Assembly: GCA_900468805.1 (NCBI GenBank)
Contig: UEIF01000021.1
Location: forward strand, 373,397-437,396
Direction of reading: 5' to 3'
Source: Hyphomicrobiales bacterium
Lineage (GTDB): Bacteria; Pseudomonadota; Alphaproteobacteria; Rhizobiales; Rhizobiaceae
DNA length: 64,000 nt
In this document: positions 1-8,712 of the stretch, one piece after another
Numbering within the stretch: the first letter of the stretch is position 1
Layout: the number at the start of each line of letters is the position of its first letter
The notes under the pieces: model-generated
Databases searched by the model: none
Seen by the model: the letters and a program-made list of their open reading frames with translations, nothing else
Told to the model about the DNA's origin: nothing
Program-made: the position numbers and the translations under genes

Positions 1-1856
1 TCCTCGCCGAGAAGGACGGAAAAGCCGACGCCCATCGCCGTCCGCTCTGCAATCGAGGGACCAAGGCCAGGCTGGTTGTCGTTCAGCGCATCGCGCTTCT
101 CCATGCCGCGCATGCGCCCACGCAGCACGTCGATCAGCGACTGCTCGCGCAGCGGCCGGATCAGCCATGCATCGAACAGGTCGAGCGAATGCGAATTGCG
201 CTCTTCCGGATTGACGAGCAGCACCTTGCGCAGGCCAAGCGCTGCGATCTCCGTGCGATCGGCAATATGCAGCGAGAACTCCTCGGACATGCGGTGATCG
301 ATGATGATATCGGTCGGCCTGTCGCCGCTGCGGGCAAGCGACAGCAGGCTTTCGCGCGCCGCCTCGCCGCTGGCGACCAGGTGGCAGCGCCCTCCAAGCG
401 TCGTAATCGTCTCGGCGATCGCCGTGCGCGCCGCACCGGCCGGGGCGAGCAGCACGATACTGTTGCTCGCCAGCAATGTTTTCCGGCTAGCGGTATCCTC
501 TTCCGAAAGTTCGATGGGGAAGCGAATGGTGAATTGACTGCCCTCACCCCTCTCGCTTGCAACTGTCAGCGAGCCGCCGAATTCGCGCATGATGCGGGCG
601 GAGATCGCAAGGCCAAGCCCCGTGCCGTTGCTCTTCTGGGCAAGCGAGCCGCCCTGTTCGAATTCCCCGAATATACGCGCCTGCTCCTCCGCCGTCATGC
701 CGGGGCCGGTATCGGTCACTGATATCAGCAACTCGCCGGCGGCCCTGGAGATGCGGATGAAGACGCCGCCCGCCTGGGTAAACTTCACGGCATTGCCGAT
801 GACGTTGAAGAGCACCTGCCGCAGCCGCGCCGGATCGAAGCTCATCAGCTCCGGTACATCGGAGGAAACCGTCGCGCCGATCTCGATACCCTTCTCATGG
901 GCGCGGTGGGCCAGCATCTCCACGACGCTTTCGACAAGCTTGCGCAGCGATTCCGAGCGCGGGCGGAGCTGGAACCGGCCAACCTCGATGGTGGAGAAGT
1001 CGAGCAGGTCCTCGACGAGCTGGGTCAGCGCGTGGCCTGACTGGCGGATGCTGGTCAGATAACTCTGCTGTTCCTGCGTCAGCTTCGTCTCTGAAATCAG
1101 ATGCGCCATGCCGAGAATACCTGACAGAGGCGTGCGGATTTCGTGGCTGACGGTCGCAAGGAGCCGCGATTTGGCGGCGCTGTTATATTCGGCCTTCCGC
1201 CGCGCCTCCTCGCGGCTCTCCGCGGCAAGCCGCTCTTCAGTCACGTCGCGCGCGATGCTCTGCAGGAGCAGGCGCCCGTTTGCCGGGTCGCGAGTGACGA
1301 CATCATGCCAGAGAAAGATACGCTGCCCGGCCGGTGTCGAGATCTCCACATCATAGCGATGCGACTGTGGGCCGGGACGGAAGGCAAGGCCGATCTCTTC
1401 GCAGGTCTGGCCTTCGGGTTTGGCACGTCCGGTCAGGCGGCGGAACGTCTCATTGGAGCCGATGATGCGCCGGTCCATCATGCGGGTGACGACGATATCG
1501 CCGAGCACGTCGTGGACAGTGCCGAGCAGGCCGGTCGCATCGACGCGTTCCGGTGTCTCCGGGCTGCGGCCGCCGGGTCTGTTTCCGTTCCTGAAAAAAA
1601 GAGCAAGATAACCTGCAATGGCGGCGATCAGAATGATGCCGAAGCCTGCCATGAACGGGCCGCCCCAGTGAGAAAGAAGCAGCAGCAGGATGGCCGAAAG
1701 AAGACCCGATCCGCCGAGCCACTGGAAGAGCAATGGATGCCGGGAGCGAAAGGCAGCCGACGACAGTTCCGCAGCCGCGCGGCCGCGATAGGCCTTAACG
1801 GCAGTTCCGCCGAATGCGGCGGACAATCGTTCCTGGAGCTGCGCCAACCTCTGCAT
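1..1856 (-). CDS. Hybrid sensor histidine kinase, truncated by left window edge
   Basis: Membrane-bound hybrid kinase that autophosphorylates on His and relays to receiver domains; signal unknown. I read it from ATG 1856 without a stop to base 1. Order: two membrane segments (about residues 45-100), a PAS domain, a HisKA box with SHEIRTPLSG, then HATPase motifs DTGPGMT and NGTGLGLAIS. A receiver-like domain follows that keeps an Asp (IIIDHRM) but has lost the paired acidic residues (LLAPAG at that place) and has Arg for the conserved Lys (LIRPL). The last residues, FSVLLGE, look like the first strand of another receiver, so a functional one probably lies outside. It is downstream of lspA on the same strand (55 bp gap). 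The domain call is firm; the role is unknown. Confidence 0.9.
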   Translation of the reverse strand, partial: MQRLAQLQERLSAAFGGTAVKAYRGRAAAELSSAAFRSRHPLLFQWLGGSGLLSAILLLLLSHWGGPFMAGFGIILIAAIAGYLALFFRNGNRPGGRSPETPERVDATGLLGTVHDVLGDIVVTRMMDRRIIGSNETFRRLTGRAKPEGQTCEEIGLAFRPGPQSHRYDVEISTPAGQRIFLWHDVVTRDPANGRLLLQSIARDVTEERLAAESREEARRKAEYNSAAKSRLLATVSHEIRTPLSGILGMAHLISETKLTQEQQSYLTSIRQSGHALTQLVEDLLDFSTIEVGRFQLRPRSESLRKLVESVVEMLAHRAHEKGIEIGATVSSDVPELMSFDPARLRQVLFNVIGNAVKFTQAGGVFIRISRAAGELLISVTDTGPGMTAEEQARIFGEFEQGGSLAQKSNGTGLGLAISARIMREFGGSLTVASERGEGSQFTIRFPIELSEEDTASRKTLLASNSIVLLAPAGAARTAIAETITTLGGRCHLVASGEAARESLLSLARSGDRPTDIIIDHRMSEEFSLHIADRTEIAALGLRKVLLVNPEERNSHSLDLFDAWLIRPLREQSLIDVLRGRMRGMEKRDALNDNQPGLGPSIAERTAMGVGFSVLLGE

Positions 1857-1911
1857 GCATTACAGCTAACATATTGCCCGTTCCGAATGTTTTCAGGAAT
1901 CCGCTAAAAAT

Positions 1912-2418
1912 TTAGTGATCCGCCTTTTTCGGCTTCTGCACCATCTCGTCGAGGATGACGCAGCCAGCGCCGACGGTGATGAAGCTGTCGGCGAGGTTGA
2001 ACACGGCGAAGGACCAGGTTTCCGTATGGAAGAGAATGTAGTCGATCACATGCCCATAGGCGAAACGGTCGATGAGATTGCCGATCGCCCCCGCAATGAT
2101 GAACGCATATCCAAGATGCGCCAGCCAGCGGTCCTTCGAGGTGCGATGCCAGAGGTAAAGCACGAAGGCGACGATGATCAGGCGCATGCCGACGATGAAC
2201 CAGCCATCCATACCTGACAGCATCGAGAAGGCGACGCCGAGATTGTAGGTGCGGTAGAGCGCCAGCATCGGAATAACGGGGACGGCTTCCTGCAGCGGCA
2301 GGTAGTGGTCGACGGCGATCTTGACGATCTGGTCGAGGATGACCGCGATCACGATGAAGATCAGGATCGGCAGCGGTCGAGAGAAGAGCGCCGGGCGTGC
2401 GGTCGTCAGATCGGTCAT
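1912..2418 (-). CDS. lspA: Lipoprotein signal peptidase (signal peptidase II)
   Basis: Inner-membrane aspartyl protease that removes signal peptides from diacylglyceryl-modified prolipoproteins. At 168 residues it has the usual family length and four hydrophobic segments. The conserved NLIDR (about 114-118) is followed by the two expected catalytic aspartates, in GHVIDYI (Asp126) and FNLADS (Asp144). The ATG overlaps the stop of the upstream SpoU methyltransferase gene by four bases (ATGA), which suggests translational coupling in an operon with the two methyltransferase genes. Identification is secure from motifs and topology. Confidence 0.97.
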   Translation of the reverse strand: MTDLTTARPALFSRPLPILIFIVIAVILDQIVKIAVDHYLPLQEAVPVIPMLALYRTYNLGVAFSMLSGMDGWFIVGMRLIIVAFVLYLWHRTSKDRWLAHLGYAFIIAGAIGNLIDRFAYGHVIDYILFHTETWSFAVFNLADSFITVGAGCVILDEMVQKPKKADH

Positions 2419-3272
2419 TTGCCCTCGGACAGTGAGAGGAGATGCCGGCGTGCCTCAAAAAGCATGACGGCGGTGGCAACGGCGAGATTGAGGGAATCGG
2501 CGCGGCCCTGCTGCGGAATGCGGGCAAGCGCGTCTGCCTGCCCGGCAAGCTGGTCTGGCAAGCCGGATTGTTCGTTGCCCATCAGCAGCACGACCGGCTT
2601 TTTCTTGTAGTCGATCGTGCGGTAGTCGACCGAACCGGCAAGATGGGTCGCAACGACAGAAACGCCGGCGTGCTTCTTCCAGGCAATGAACTCCTCCGCC
2701 GTCGCATGGGCAACCGGAACGGCGAAAACCGAGCCCATGGTGGCGCGCACCGTTTCCAGCGAGAAGGGATCGGTCGTCTCGCCGACGAGGATGACGCCGG
2801 AGGCACCTGCTGCATCGGCGGTGCGGATGATCGTTCCGAGATTACCGGGATCGCGCACGCGGTCGAGCGCTACCCAGGTCTCGCCCTCCTTCGGCCGGAC
2901 ATCCCTGAGCTTCGTCCAGCGCGTTTCGAAAATGCCGACCACCATCTGCGGATTGTCGCGCCGGGTGATCGAGGAGATCACCTTCTCGTTGACTTCAAGC
3001 ACGAGCCCGCCGGAGGCGACGGTCTTTGCCGCCATCTGCTCGACCAGCGGCTTACCCTTGGCTGCCTTGGCATAGACCAGTGTGCGGATCGTCCAGCCGA
3101 GTTCGATCGCATCGATGACGAGCTTTAGACCTTCGGCCATGAAGGTGCCGCTCTCCTCGCGCGACTTCTTGTTCGTCAGCGTCTTGATATCCTTGATGAT
3201 AGGATTGGCGAGCGAGGTCACTTCCTTCACCTGCCCGACCTTGCGGGGGCCGCGATCGTGGAATTCGTTCAT
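2415..3272 (-). CDS. SpoU/TrmH-family RNA 2'-O-methyltransferase
   Basis: Predicted SAM-dependent ribose 2'-O-methyltransferase of the SPOUT superfamily, acting on rRNA or tRNA. The N-terminal 100 residues form the substrate-binding domain. The C-terminal trefoil-knot domain shows the three SpoU motifs: DPGNLGTIIRTADAAG, VLLMGNEQSGLP and DSLNLAVATAVMLFE. Length (285) suits the RlmB/TsnR-like group. It overlaps the preceding methyltransferase and lspA by four bases at each end, so the three genes are probably one transcript. Which nucleotide it modifies cannot be read from sequence. Confidence 0.93.
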   Translation of the reverse strand: MNEFHDRGPRKVGQVKEVTSLANPIIKDIKTLTNKKSREESGTFMAEGLKLVIDAIELGWTIRTLVYAKAAKGKPLVEQMAAKTVASGGLVLEVNEKVISSITRRDNPQMVVGIFETRWTKLRDVRPKEGETWVALDRVRDPGNLGTIIRTADAAGASGVILVGETTDPFSLETVRATMGSVFAVPVAHATAEEFIAWKKHAGVSVVATHLAGSVDYRTIDYKKKPVVLLMGNEQSGLPDQLAGQADALARIPQQGRADSLNLAVATAVMLFEARRHLLSLSEGK

Positions 3273-4366
3273 TTCGGCACCCAGCGGGAAAAGAGGGAGG
3301 TGGAGAGCGCCCGGCCAGGCGTCTTGCCATCGAGGCCAGCCTCGCGGATGACCAGTTCGCCGGATTCGACCACGCCGCCCGCCCCGCGCATCGTTTCGCG
3401 CATCAGTTCATGGATGGAATAGAAGCTTGCCCGGATCGAATAGGCCGTCAGCACTAGGCCGACCGCCTTCGGCGACAGGATTTCTCGGCAGATGTCCAGC
3501 ATCAGCGGCAGGTGCTCGAAGAGGTGCCAGACCTCGCCATTCGGGCCGCGGCCGAATTTCGGCGGGTCGGTGAGGATGATATCGTACTGGCTGCCGCGGC
3601 GTTCTTCGCGCAGGATGAATTTCATCGCATCCTCGCAGATCCAGCGGATCGGCAGCTTTTCCATGCGTCCCAGCGCCTGGTTTTCGCGCGCCCAGCCGAT
3701 CGCCTTCTTCGAGGCATCGACATGGGTGACTTCCGCACCGGCAGCCGCAGCGACCAGTGAGGCGACGCCGGTATAACCGAAGAGGTTCAGCACCTTCAGT
3801 GGCCGTCCGGCACTTTCCACCTGTTGCTTCATCCAGCTCCAGTGAACGATCTGTTCCGGGAAGACGCCCACATGGCGGAAAGAAGTGAAGCGGCCGAAGA
3901 AATCAACGCCGAGCAGGTTCAGAGGCCAGGTCTCGCCGTGTGCTTCCTTCGGAAAACGCCAGCGGCCGCTGCCTTCTTCATCCGTGTCACCGGTAAAGAC
4001 GGCATCGACCTTTTCCCAGACATGGGCAGGCAGCGATGGCTGCCAAAGCGCCTGGCCTTCGGGGCGCACGATCCGGTAAGGGCCGTATTGTTCGAGCTTC
4101 TGGCCGTTGCCGCTGTCGATCAGATGGAAATCACCCGCACCCGTCGATTCCAGGATGACAGGCACGCGCTCGTCCGGCCGCTCGCCGTGGCGCGCTGTGA
4201 GCGGGCGTTCAATTGCCGCCGGAACTGCCGCCGGTGGGCGCTGTTCCCGCGCAGGTGCAGCCTTTATGGCCGTCTTTTCCGGCTGTACAGGCCGCGCATC
4301 GGAGCGGCGTCCGCCGGAAGGGCCTGCCGCCATCTTCGCGCCGGGCCGGCGTTCTCTCTGTTTCAA
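3269..4366 (-). CDS. Class I SAM-dependent methyltransferase, RlmI-like
   Basis: Predicted RNA methyltransferase of the RlmI/Methyltrans_SAM family. The SAM-binding motif is LFGYTGVASLVAAAAGAEV with the following acidic VDAS. The catalytic-loop motif is TDPPKFGRGP, typical of rRNA cytosine-C5 or guanine-N2 enzymes. The first 60 residues are basic and low complexity, and look like an unstructured extension. The start chosen is a TTG at 4366 with GGAAG six bases upstream; an in-frame ATG at 4333 lacks a visible ribosome site. The stop overlaps the SpoU start (ATGA). The exact target base is unknown. Confidence 0.9.
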   Translation of the reverse strand: MKQRERRPGAKMAAGPSGGRRSDARPVQPEKTAIKAAPAREQRPPAAVPAAIERPLTARHGERPDERVPVILESTGAGDFHLIDSGNGQKLEQYGPYRIVRPEGQALWQPSLPAHVWEKVDAVFTGDTDEEGSGRWRFPKEAHGETWPLNLLGVDFFGRFTSFRHVGVFPEQIVHWSWMKQQVESAGRPLKVLNLFGYTGVASLVAAAAGAEVTHVDASKKAIGWARENQALGRMEKLPIRWICEDAMKFILREERRGSQYDIILTDPPKFGRGPNGEVWHLFEHLPLMLDICREILSPKAVGLVLTAYSIRASFYSIHELMRETMRGAGGVVESGELVIREAGLDGKTPGRALSTSLFSRWVPK

Positions 4367-4481
4367 CGTGGTCTTCCGCGTCTTAAATTCAATTGAGCCA
4401 GTGCAAATAGCATTCCGTCCGACCTTGGCAAAGCGCTTTCCCGTTATGATATGGTTCGCTCATGGAAATGGGGAACTGCTG

Positions 4482-4934
4482 ATGGACTTGATCGGGGAGG
4501 AACGCATCGCCGCGCCGCGGGATGTCGTATGGGCGGCCATGAACGATCCCGATATCATCAGGCAATGCATTCCGGGCTGCCAGAGCGTCGAAAAGCGGTC
4601 GCCAACCGAATTCGTGGCAACCGTCAAGGTCGGCTTCGGCCTGTTTTCGGTGACATTCAACGGCGATATCAGGCTTTCGAATGTCGATGCGCCGCATAGC
4701 TATACGATTTCTGCGGAGGGGCGGGGTGGCATTGCCGGTTTTGCCAAGGGCGAGGCCGATGTTACGCTGGTCAATGAGGGCCTACATACGCTGCTGCGCT
4801 ATGAAGCCGACGGCGATACGGGTGGCCGGATTGCCGAACTTGGCGGCCGGCTGATCCGCGCCACGCTGGAAAAGCTCGCCCGCCGCTTCTGGGGAAATTT
4901 CAATGCGGCGGTCATCGAAAAGGTTGCAGACTAG
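4482..4934 (+). CDS. CoxG-family SRPBCC protein
   Basis: 150-residue protein of the carbon-monoxide-dehydrogenase subunit G (CoxG) family, a START/SRPBCC fold with a hydrophobic pocket. Diagnostic features are the start IGEERIAAPRDVVWAAMND, the IPGCQSVEK block near residue 30, and the GxGGRIAELGGRLI-type C-terminal region. CoxG proteins were named from CO-dehydrogenase operons, but no molybdenum hydroxylase genes are nearby, so this is a stand-alone member and CO metabolism should not be inferred. I chose ATG 4482 because GGGGA lies eight bases upstream; ATG 4446 is the alternative. It is transcribed divergently from the methyltransferase operon. Confidence 0.85.
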   Translation: MDLIGEERIAAPRDVVWAAMNDPDIIRQCIPGCQSVEKRSPTEFVATVKVGFGLFSVTFNGDIRLSNVDAPHSYTISAEGRGGIAGFAKGEADVTLVNEGLHTLLRYEADGDTGGRIAELGGRLIRATLEKLARRFWGNFNAAVIEKVAD

Positions 4935-4979
4935 TCTCGCGGGCTTGGCATGTCAGACAATCCCTTTTACGCAGGATCG

Positions 4980-5423
4980 ATGACTTGGAAAATCCGACCC
5001 AACTGCCCCGAAGACGTGACGCAGCTTGCCGACATCTATCTGTCCGTCCGTCGCCAGACCTTCACCTGGGTCGATCCAGGCAAATTTCATCGGGAGGATT
5101 TTGCCGCCCATACCAACGGCGAGGTCGTTTCCGTCTGCGAGGCGACTGACGGGAAGATAGCCGGCTTCATCTCGATCTGGGCGGCGGATGATTTCATCCA
5201 TATGCTCTATATCCTGCCCGAATTTCAGGGCAAAGGCGCAGGCACCGCCCTGCTGCAATCGCTCCCCGGCTGGCCAGCGCATAAATATCGGCTGAAATGC
5301 CTCGTCAACAACCGCGACGCCAAGGCCTTCTATCTGGCACATGGCTTTCAGGTCACCGGCAGAGGCGCCTCAACCGAAGGCGATTATGAAGAGCTGAGTT
5401 TCACGCCGGCGTCAGTGGAATAG
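4980..5423 (+). CDS. GNAT-family N-acetyltransferase
   Basis: Predicted acetyl-CoA-dependent acetyltransferase of the GNAT fold, substrate unknown. The central signature is IHMLYILPEFQGKGAGTALL, where the Q-G-K-G-A-G segment is the acetyl-CoA pyrophosphate loop. The C-terminal NNRDAKAFYLAHGF is the usual late GNAT motif. I start at ATG 4980 (MTWKIRPN) since the fold begins there and AGGA lies just upstream; an ATG at 4950 would add ten residues. It follows the CoxG gene at short distance and may be co-transcribed. Confidence 0.88.
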   Translation: MTWKIRPNCPEDVTQLADIYLSVRRQTFTWVDPGKFHREDFAAHTNGEVVSVCEATDGKIAGFISIWAADDFIHMLYILPEFQGKGAGTALLQSLPGWPAHKYRLKCLVNNRDAKAFYLAHGFQVTGRGASTEGDYEELSFTPASVE

Positions 5424-5429
5424 CGGCAA

Positions 5430-5762
5430 TCACCGCGAGGGCAATTGCCCGACGATCTCTTCCGCGCGCGTCTTGTGACGATCTGCTTCGCCCTGCCAGC
5501 GGATCGCCTCTTTGGCTTCGACGCGTGCGCGCTTGCGATGCTTACCCTGGTTGAACCAGGTCGCAGCCGAGCCCACCAGCATGCCGACGATGAATGCGAT
5601 GAGCAGGAAAACGAAGAGGGGCGCGGCGAGCGAAAGAACCTGATCCTCTGGCCGGAACGGATTGAAAGCGAGCGTCACACTCTGCCGGTTGGCGACGCAG
5701 AAGATGATCAGGATGACGCCGAGCGGCAGCAAAATCAAAAGGTTGATAATCTTCTTGGCCAT
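5430..5762 (-). CDS. LapA-domain (DUF1049) inner-membrane protein
   Basis: Small integral membrane protein of about 110 residues. It has two hydrophobic helices (about residues 5-25 and 43-65) separated by a short periplasmic loop containing the typical FNP residues, then a basic, charged cytoplasmic tail likely to be coiled. This is the layout of LapA (YciS), which with LapB/YciM controls LpxC turnover and LPS assembly in E. coli. No lapB is in the window. The start at 5762 (MAKKI) is set by GGAG six bases upstream. It lies downstream of ihfB on the same strand, with 100 bp between them. Confidence 0.82.
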   Translation of the reverse strand: MAKKIINLLILLPLGVILIIFCVANRQSVTLAFNPFRPEDQVLSLAAPLFVFLLIAFIVGMLVGSAATWFNQGKHRKRARVEAKEAIRWQGEADRHKTRAEEIVGQLPSR

Positions 5763-5862
5763 ATCGTTCTCCACGCCGGTTTGGCGAAGGCAAGCTTCAT
5801 GGACGCCAGAATAGAAGTGCGGCGGCGAAGTTCAAGTGCGGCTTGATGCCCGTTTCAGAGGA

Positions 5863-6162
5863 TCAATCCTCTTCGTCGGCCTGTCCGGGGTTCAGCCGCT
5901 CACGCAGTTCCTTGCCAGTCTTGAAGAAGGGAACCCACTTCTCCTCGACGAACACGGTATCGCCGGTGCGCGGGTTGCGGCCGGAGCGGGAAGGGCGGTT
6001 CTTCACGGAAAATGCGCCGAAGCCGCGCAGTTCGACGCGATTGCCAGCCGCAAGCGCATCAGTGATCTCGTCGAGGACCGCATTGACGATATTTTCGACA
6101 TCCCGATGATAGAGATGCGGATTGCGTGCTGCAACAATCTGCACCAATTCGGACTTGATCAC
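5863..6162 (-). CDS. ihfB: Integration host factor beta subunit
   Basis: Nucleoid protein that bends DNA as an IhfA/IhfB heterodimer and assists sigma-54 activation, recombination and replication. The 99 residues contain the complete HU/IHF fold, with the family signature GFGAFSVKNRPSRSGRNPRTG and the DNA-intercalating RNP region. The acidic tail QADEED is typical of rhizobial IhfB. Translation starts at a GTG (6160-6162) behind the strong site AAGGGGG. It is downstream of sppA on the same strand, a linkage common in alpha-proteobacteria. Its proximity to rpoN fits IHF's role at sigma-54 promoters, but this is only positional. Confidence 0.96.
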   Translation of the reverse strand: MIKSELVQIVAARNPHLYHRDVENIVNAVLDEITDALAAGNRVELRGFGAFSVKNRPSRSGRNPRTGDTVFVEEKWVPFFKTGKELRERLNPGQADEED

Positions 6163-6192
6163 GTTCGCCCCCTTAAATTATTGATTTCTTAT

Positions 6193-7143
6193 TCAATCCT
6201 GGCCAACCTGCCAAACTGAAAGCAGCCCGTCAAGGAGCAACTTTGGGGGCAGGATGCCGTTAATATCCTGGCCTTTGACAAGATCGCCATAACCAAGGAT
6301 GGTAATCAACCGGGAAACAGCTCCAGCGAGCAGGAAGGGCGTGTTGCTCTTCTTGTCCCAGTCGACGACCGGCAGCTTGTCGCTGACATTTCGCGAGGTC
6401 AGATAAGCGCGGATTTCGTCTTCTCCACCGACGGCATCGATGAGTTTCACCTTGAGCGCCTGCCGGCCCGTAAAGATCGTGCCGTCGGCAAGCTTCAGCA
6501 CCTCGTCGCGCGGCAATTTGCGCCTGTCCACAACGAGATTGACGAACCAGTCGTAACTGTCGAGAACCATATTGCGGATCATGGCTTTGGCCTCTTCACT
6601 CGTATCGTGAAAGGGCGAGGGCTCGGCCTTGAGCGGGGAGGATTTGATCTCCTGCAGTGAAACGCCGAGCTTGTCGAGCAACGGCTGGATCTGCGGATAC
6701 TGGAAGATGACGCCGATCGAACCGGTGATCGAGCTTTCGCCGGCAATGATCGTGTCGCCGGCCGTGGCGATCATGTAGCCGGCGGAGGCTGCAAGCGTCC
6801 TGACGTCGGAGACGACGGGCTTCTTTTCCGCGATCGCTCGGACCGCCTTGAAGATCTTCTCGCCGCCATAAGTCGTCCCGCCGGGTGAGGAGATCGAGAT
6901 CACGACTGCCTTCACCTGATCATTGTCTCTGATCTTTGCCAGCCGCTCGAGCAGTTCATCGTCATCGGTGATGAGGCCGGAAATCGTCACATGGGCGATA
7001 TGGGGCCGGGCGGTGCTGCCTTCGCTGAAGGCAAAATTATAAAGCGCAAAGCCGAGCGCGACGAGCAGCGCGATCGCGGCAAGGCGCCAGAAGCCAAGCC
7101 TGCGGCGCAGCAGTCGGCGGTCTGCGATGATCGAGCTATCCAT
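6193..7143 (-). CDS. sppA: Signal peptide peptidase SppA (short form)
   Basis: Membrane-anchored Ser/Lys protease (family S49) that degrades cleaved signal peptides. At 316 residues it is the short, single-domain type that works as an oligomer. One transmembrane segment occupies residues 20-40. The nucleophile is probably Ser120 in TLAASAGYMIATAGD and the general base Lys172 in SSPLKAEPSPF. The SSPGG segment at 85-89 lines the active site. The start has a clear GGAGG five bases before ATG 7143. It is divergent from lptC. Confidence 0.94.
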   Translation of the reverse strand: MDSSIIADRRLLRRRLGFWRLAAIALLVALGFALYNFAFSEGSTARPHIAHVTISGLITDDDELLERLAKIRDNDQVKAVVISISSPGGTTYGGEKIFKAVRAIAEKKPVVSDVRTLAASAGYMIATAGDTIIAGESSITGSIGVIFQYPQIQPLLDKLGVSLQEIKSSPLKAEPSPFHDTSEEAKAMIRNMVLDSYDWFVNLVVDRRKLPRDEVLKLADGTIFTGRQALKVKLIDAVGGEDEIRAYLTSRNVSDKLPVVDWDKKSNTPFLLAGAVSRLITILGYGDLVKGQDINGILPPKLLLDGLLSVWQVGQD

Positions 7144-7366
7144 TCCAACCTCCAGAGACGAAACCCAGCGAGCGGTTTGTCACCGCCGGGGAGATAAGGC
7201 GCAAGCTGCCGCGAGAAAATGCCCGGAAACCTGTGTTTTTCGGTTTTGTTGCTTGTTGCAGAAAAAAATCCATATTGGCAAGCCAATGTAATAATGCGAA
7301 ACGAACTGTGATTGGAGCCCGGCATTGCTATATAAGCGGCACGATCATCACACACGGACCAGGCAT

Positions 7367-8032
7367 ATGCTCGATACCCTCAGGAACAACGGGAAACCCG
7401 CATACGCCGGGTCCAAGGATAGCGCCTACGGCGTTGCCCGGTTCCATTCGACGCGTGTGCGCCGCCTGAAGATATTGTTGCCGGTCGCAGCCCTCATCAT
7501 TTCCTTGATCTTCATCGCCGTCTCGGTAATCCGCACTTATCTGCCGGATACCATCAAAATCGAGGGCGCCAAGATCGAGAACGGCAAGGTTGTGATGGAG
7601 AAGCCGGCCATTGCCGGCCGTAACTCCGACGGTATCAACTATTCGATGCTCGCCGAGCGCGCGCTGCAGGATATCCGCAATCCGGATCTCATCACGCTGG
7701 AGACGATCAAGGCTGCGGTGCCGATGAATGACGGCCTGATGGCCCGTGTCACGGCCGCGACTGCAGATTTCAACCGCGCCACCGACAACCTGCACATGAC
7801 GGCGCCGTTCACCCTCGTTCTGAGCAACGGTCTCGTCGCGAATTTCCAGACCGCACATCTTGATATCAAGGGTGGAAATATGTCGACGGACGATCCCGTC
7901 AGAATCACCAAGGACAATGCTTCGATTGTTGCGCGGTCGATGAATATAACCGATAAGGGGCGTGTGATCACATTCGAGGGGAACGTTCGCATGAATGTTG
8001 AATCATCCGCCATCCACAAACAGGGCACCTAA
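7367..8032 (+). CDS. lptC: LPS export system protein LptC
   Basis: Bitopic inner-membrane protein that passes lipopolysaccharide from the LptBFG transporter to LptA. It has an N-terminal cytoplasmic tail of about 35 residues, one transmembrane helix (about 36-60) and a beta-jellyroll periplasmic domain. The tail and anchor region resemble rhizobial LptC more than the E. coli protein. I chose ATG 7367 rather than an upstream in-frame ATG at 7325, because the latter adds an unrelated basic peptide. It is first in lptC-lptA-lptB-rpoN; the stop lies 13 bases before lptA. Confidence 0.88.
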   Translation: MLDTLRNNGKPAYAGSKDSAYGVARFHSTRVRRLKILLPVAALIISLIFIAVSVIRTYLPDTIKIEGAKIENGKVVMEKPAIAGRNSDGINYSMLAERALQDIRNPDLITLETIKAAVPMNDGLMARVTAATADFNRATDNLHMTAPFTLVLSNGLVANFQTAHLDIKGGNMSTDDPVRITKDNASIVARSMNITDKGRVITFEGNVRMNVESSAIHKQGT

Positions 8033-8045
8033 AGAGCCGGGTCAA

Positions 8046-8696
8046 ATGACAAAAGATTGTCGCATTTCAACGCGTAAGACTGGCGTAGCTTTCATCACCG
8101 GCGCACTTGCCTTCGTCCTGTCGGTCGCGGGGGCGGCCGCCCAGTCGACGACCATGCCTGGGATGAAACTTTCCAGCGATCAGCCGATCCAGATTGAAAG
8201 CAACAAGCTGGAAATCCATGATCAGGAACACACGGCGCTCTTCACCGGCGACGTCAAGGTCGTTCAAGGAACGACGACCCTGCAGGCCGGCAAGATGACG
8301 GTCTATTACAAGGACAAGTCGAAGCAGCCCGCAGCAGGCGATACTGCCACCAAGCCGGCGCCTGCTGCCCAGACGGCTCCGGCCGCGGCGGAACAGTCGA
8401 ACTCGCTTGCCTCCGGCAGTGCCGATATCGACAAGATCCTGGTGACCGACAAGGTTTACCTGACGTCGGGAACGCAGACGGCGACCGCCGATGACGGCAA
8501 TTTCGATATGACTTCCCAGGTCTTTATCCTCACGGGCAAGAAGGTCGTTTTGACCGATGGCCCGAACGTCTTTACCGGCTGCCAGCTTACCGTTCATATG
8601 GCGACTGGTCAGGCGGAGCTTGAAAGCTGCGGTGGTCGTGTCCAGATTCAGCTCGATCCAAAATCGCAGCCGAGTCAGCAGCCAAAGCAGAATTGA
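8046..8696 (+). CDS. lptA: LPS transport periplasmic protein LptA (OstA family)
   Basis: Periplasmic bridge protein that carries LPS between LptC and the LptD/E translocon. It has a signal peptide of about 35 residues ending near AGAAAQS, and an OstA/LptA domain with the core pattern FTGDVKVVQGTTTLQAGKM and later GKKVVLTDGPNVFTGCQL. A low-complexity Ala/Pro insert (about residues 95-120) interrupts the domain, as in other rhizobial LptA. ATG 8046 follows the lptC stop by 13 bases. Function follows from family and gene order. Confidence 0.92.
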   Translation: MTKDCRISTRKTGVAFITGALAFVLSVAGAAAQSTTMPGMKLSSDQPIQIESNKLEIHDQEHTALFTGDVKVVQGTTTLQAGKMTVYYKDKSKQPAAGDTATKPAPAAQTAPAAAEQSNSLASGSADIDKILVTDKVYLTSGTQTATADDGNFDMTSQVFILTGKKVVLTDGPNVFTGCQLTVHMATGQAELESCGGRVQIQLDPKSQPSQQPKQN

Positions 8697-8712
8697 GAAG
8701 TCGGCCTTACAC

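Noticed and set aside
4482..4934. CO-dehydrogenase locus suggested by the CoxG-like gene
   Set aside because: No coxSLM or molybdopterin genes are near; CoxG-like proteins occur alone widely.
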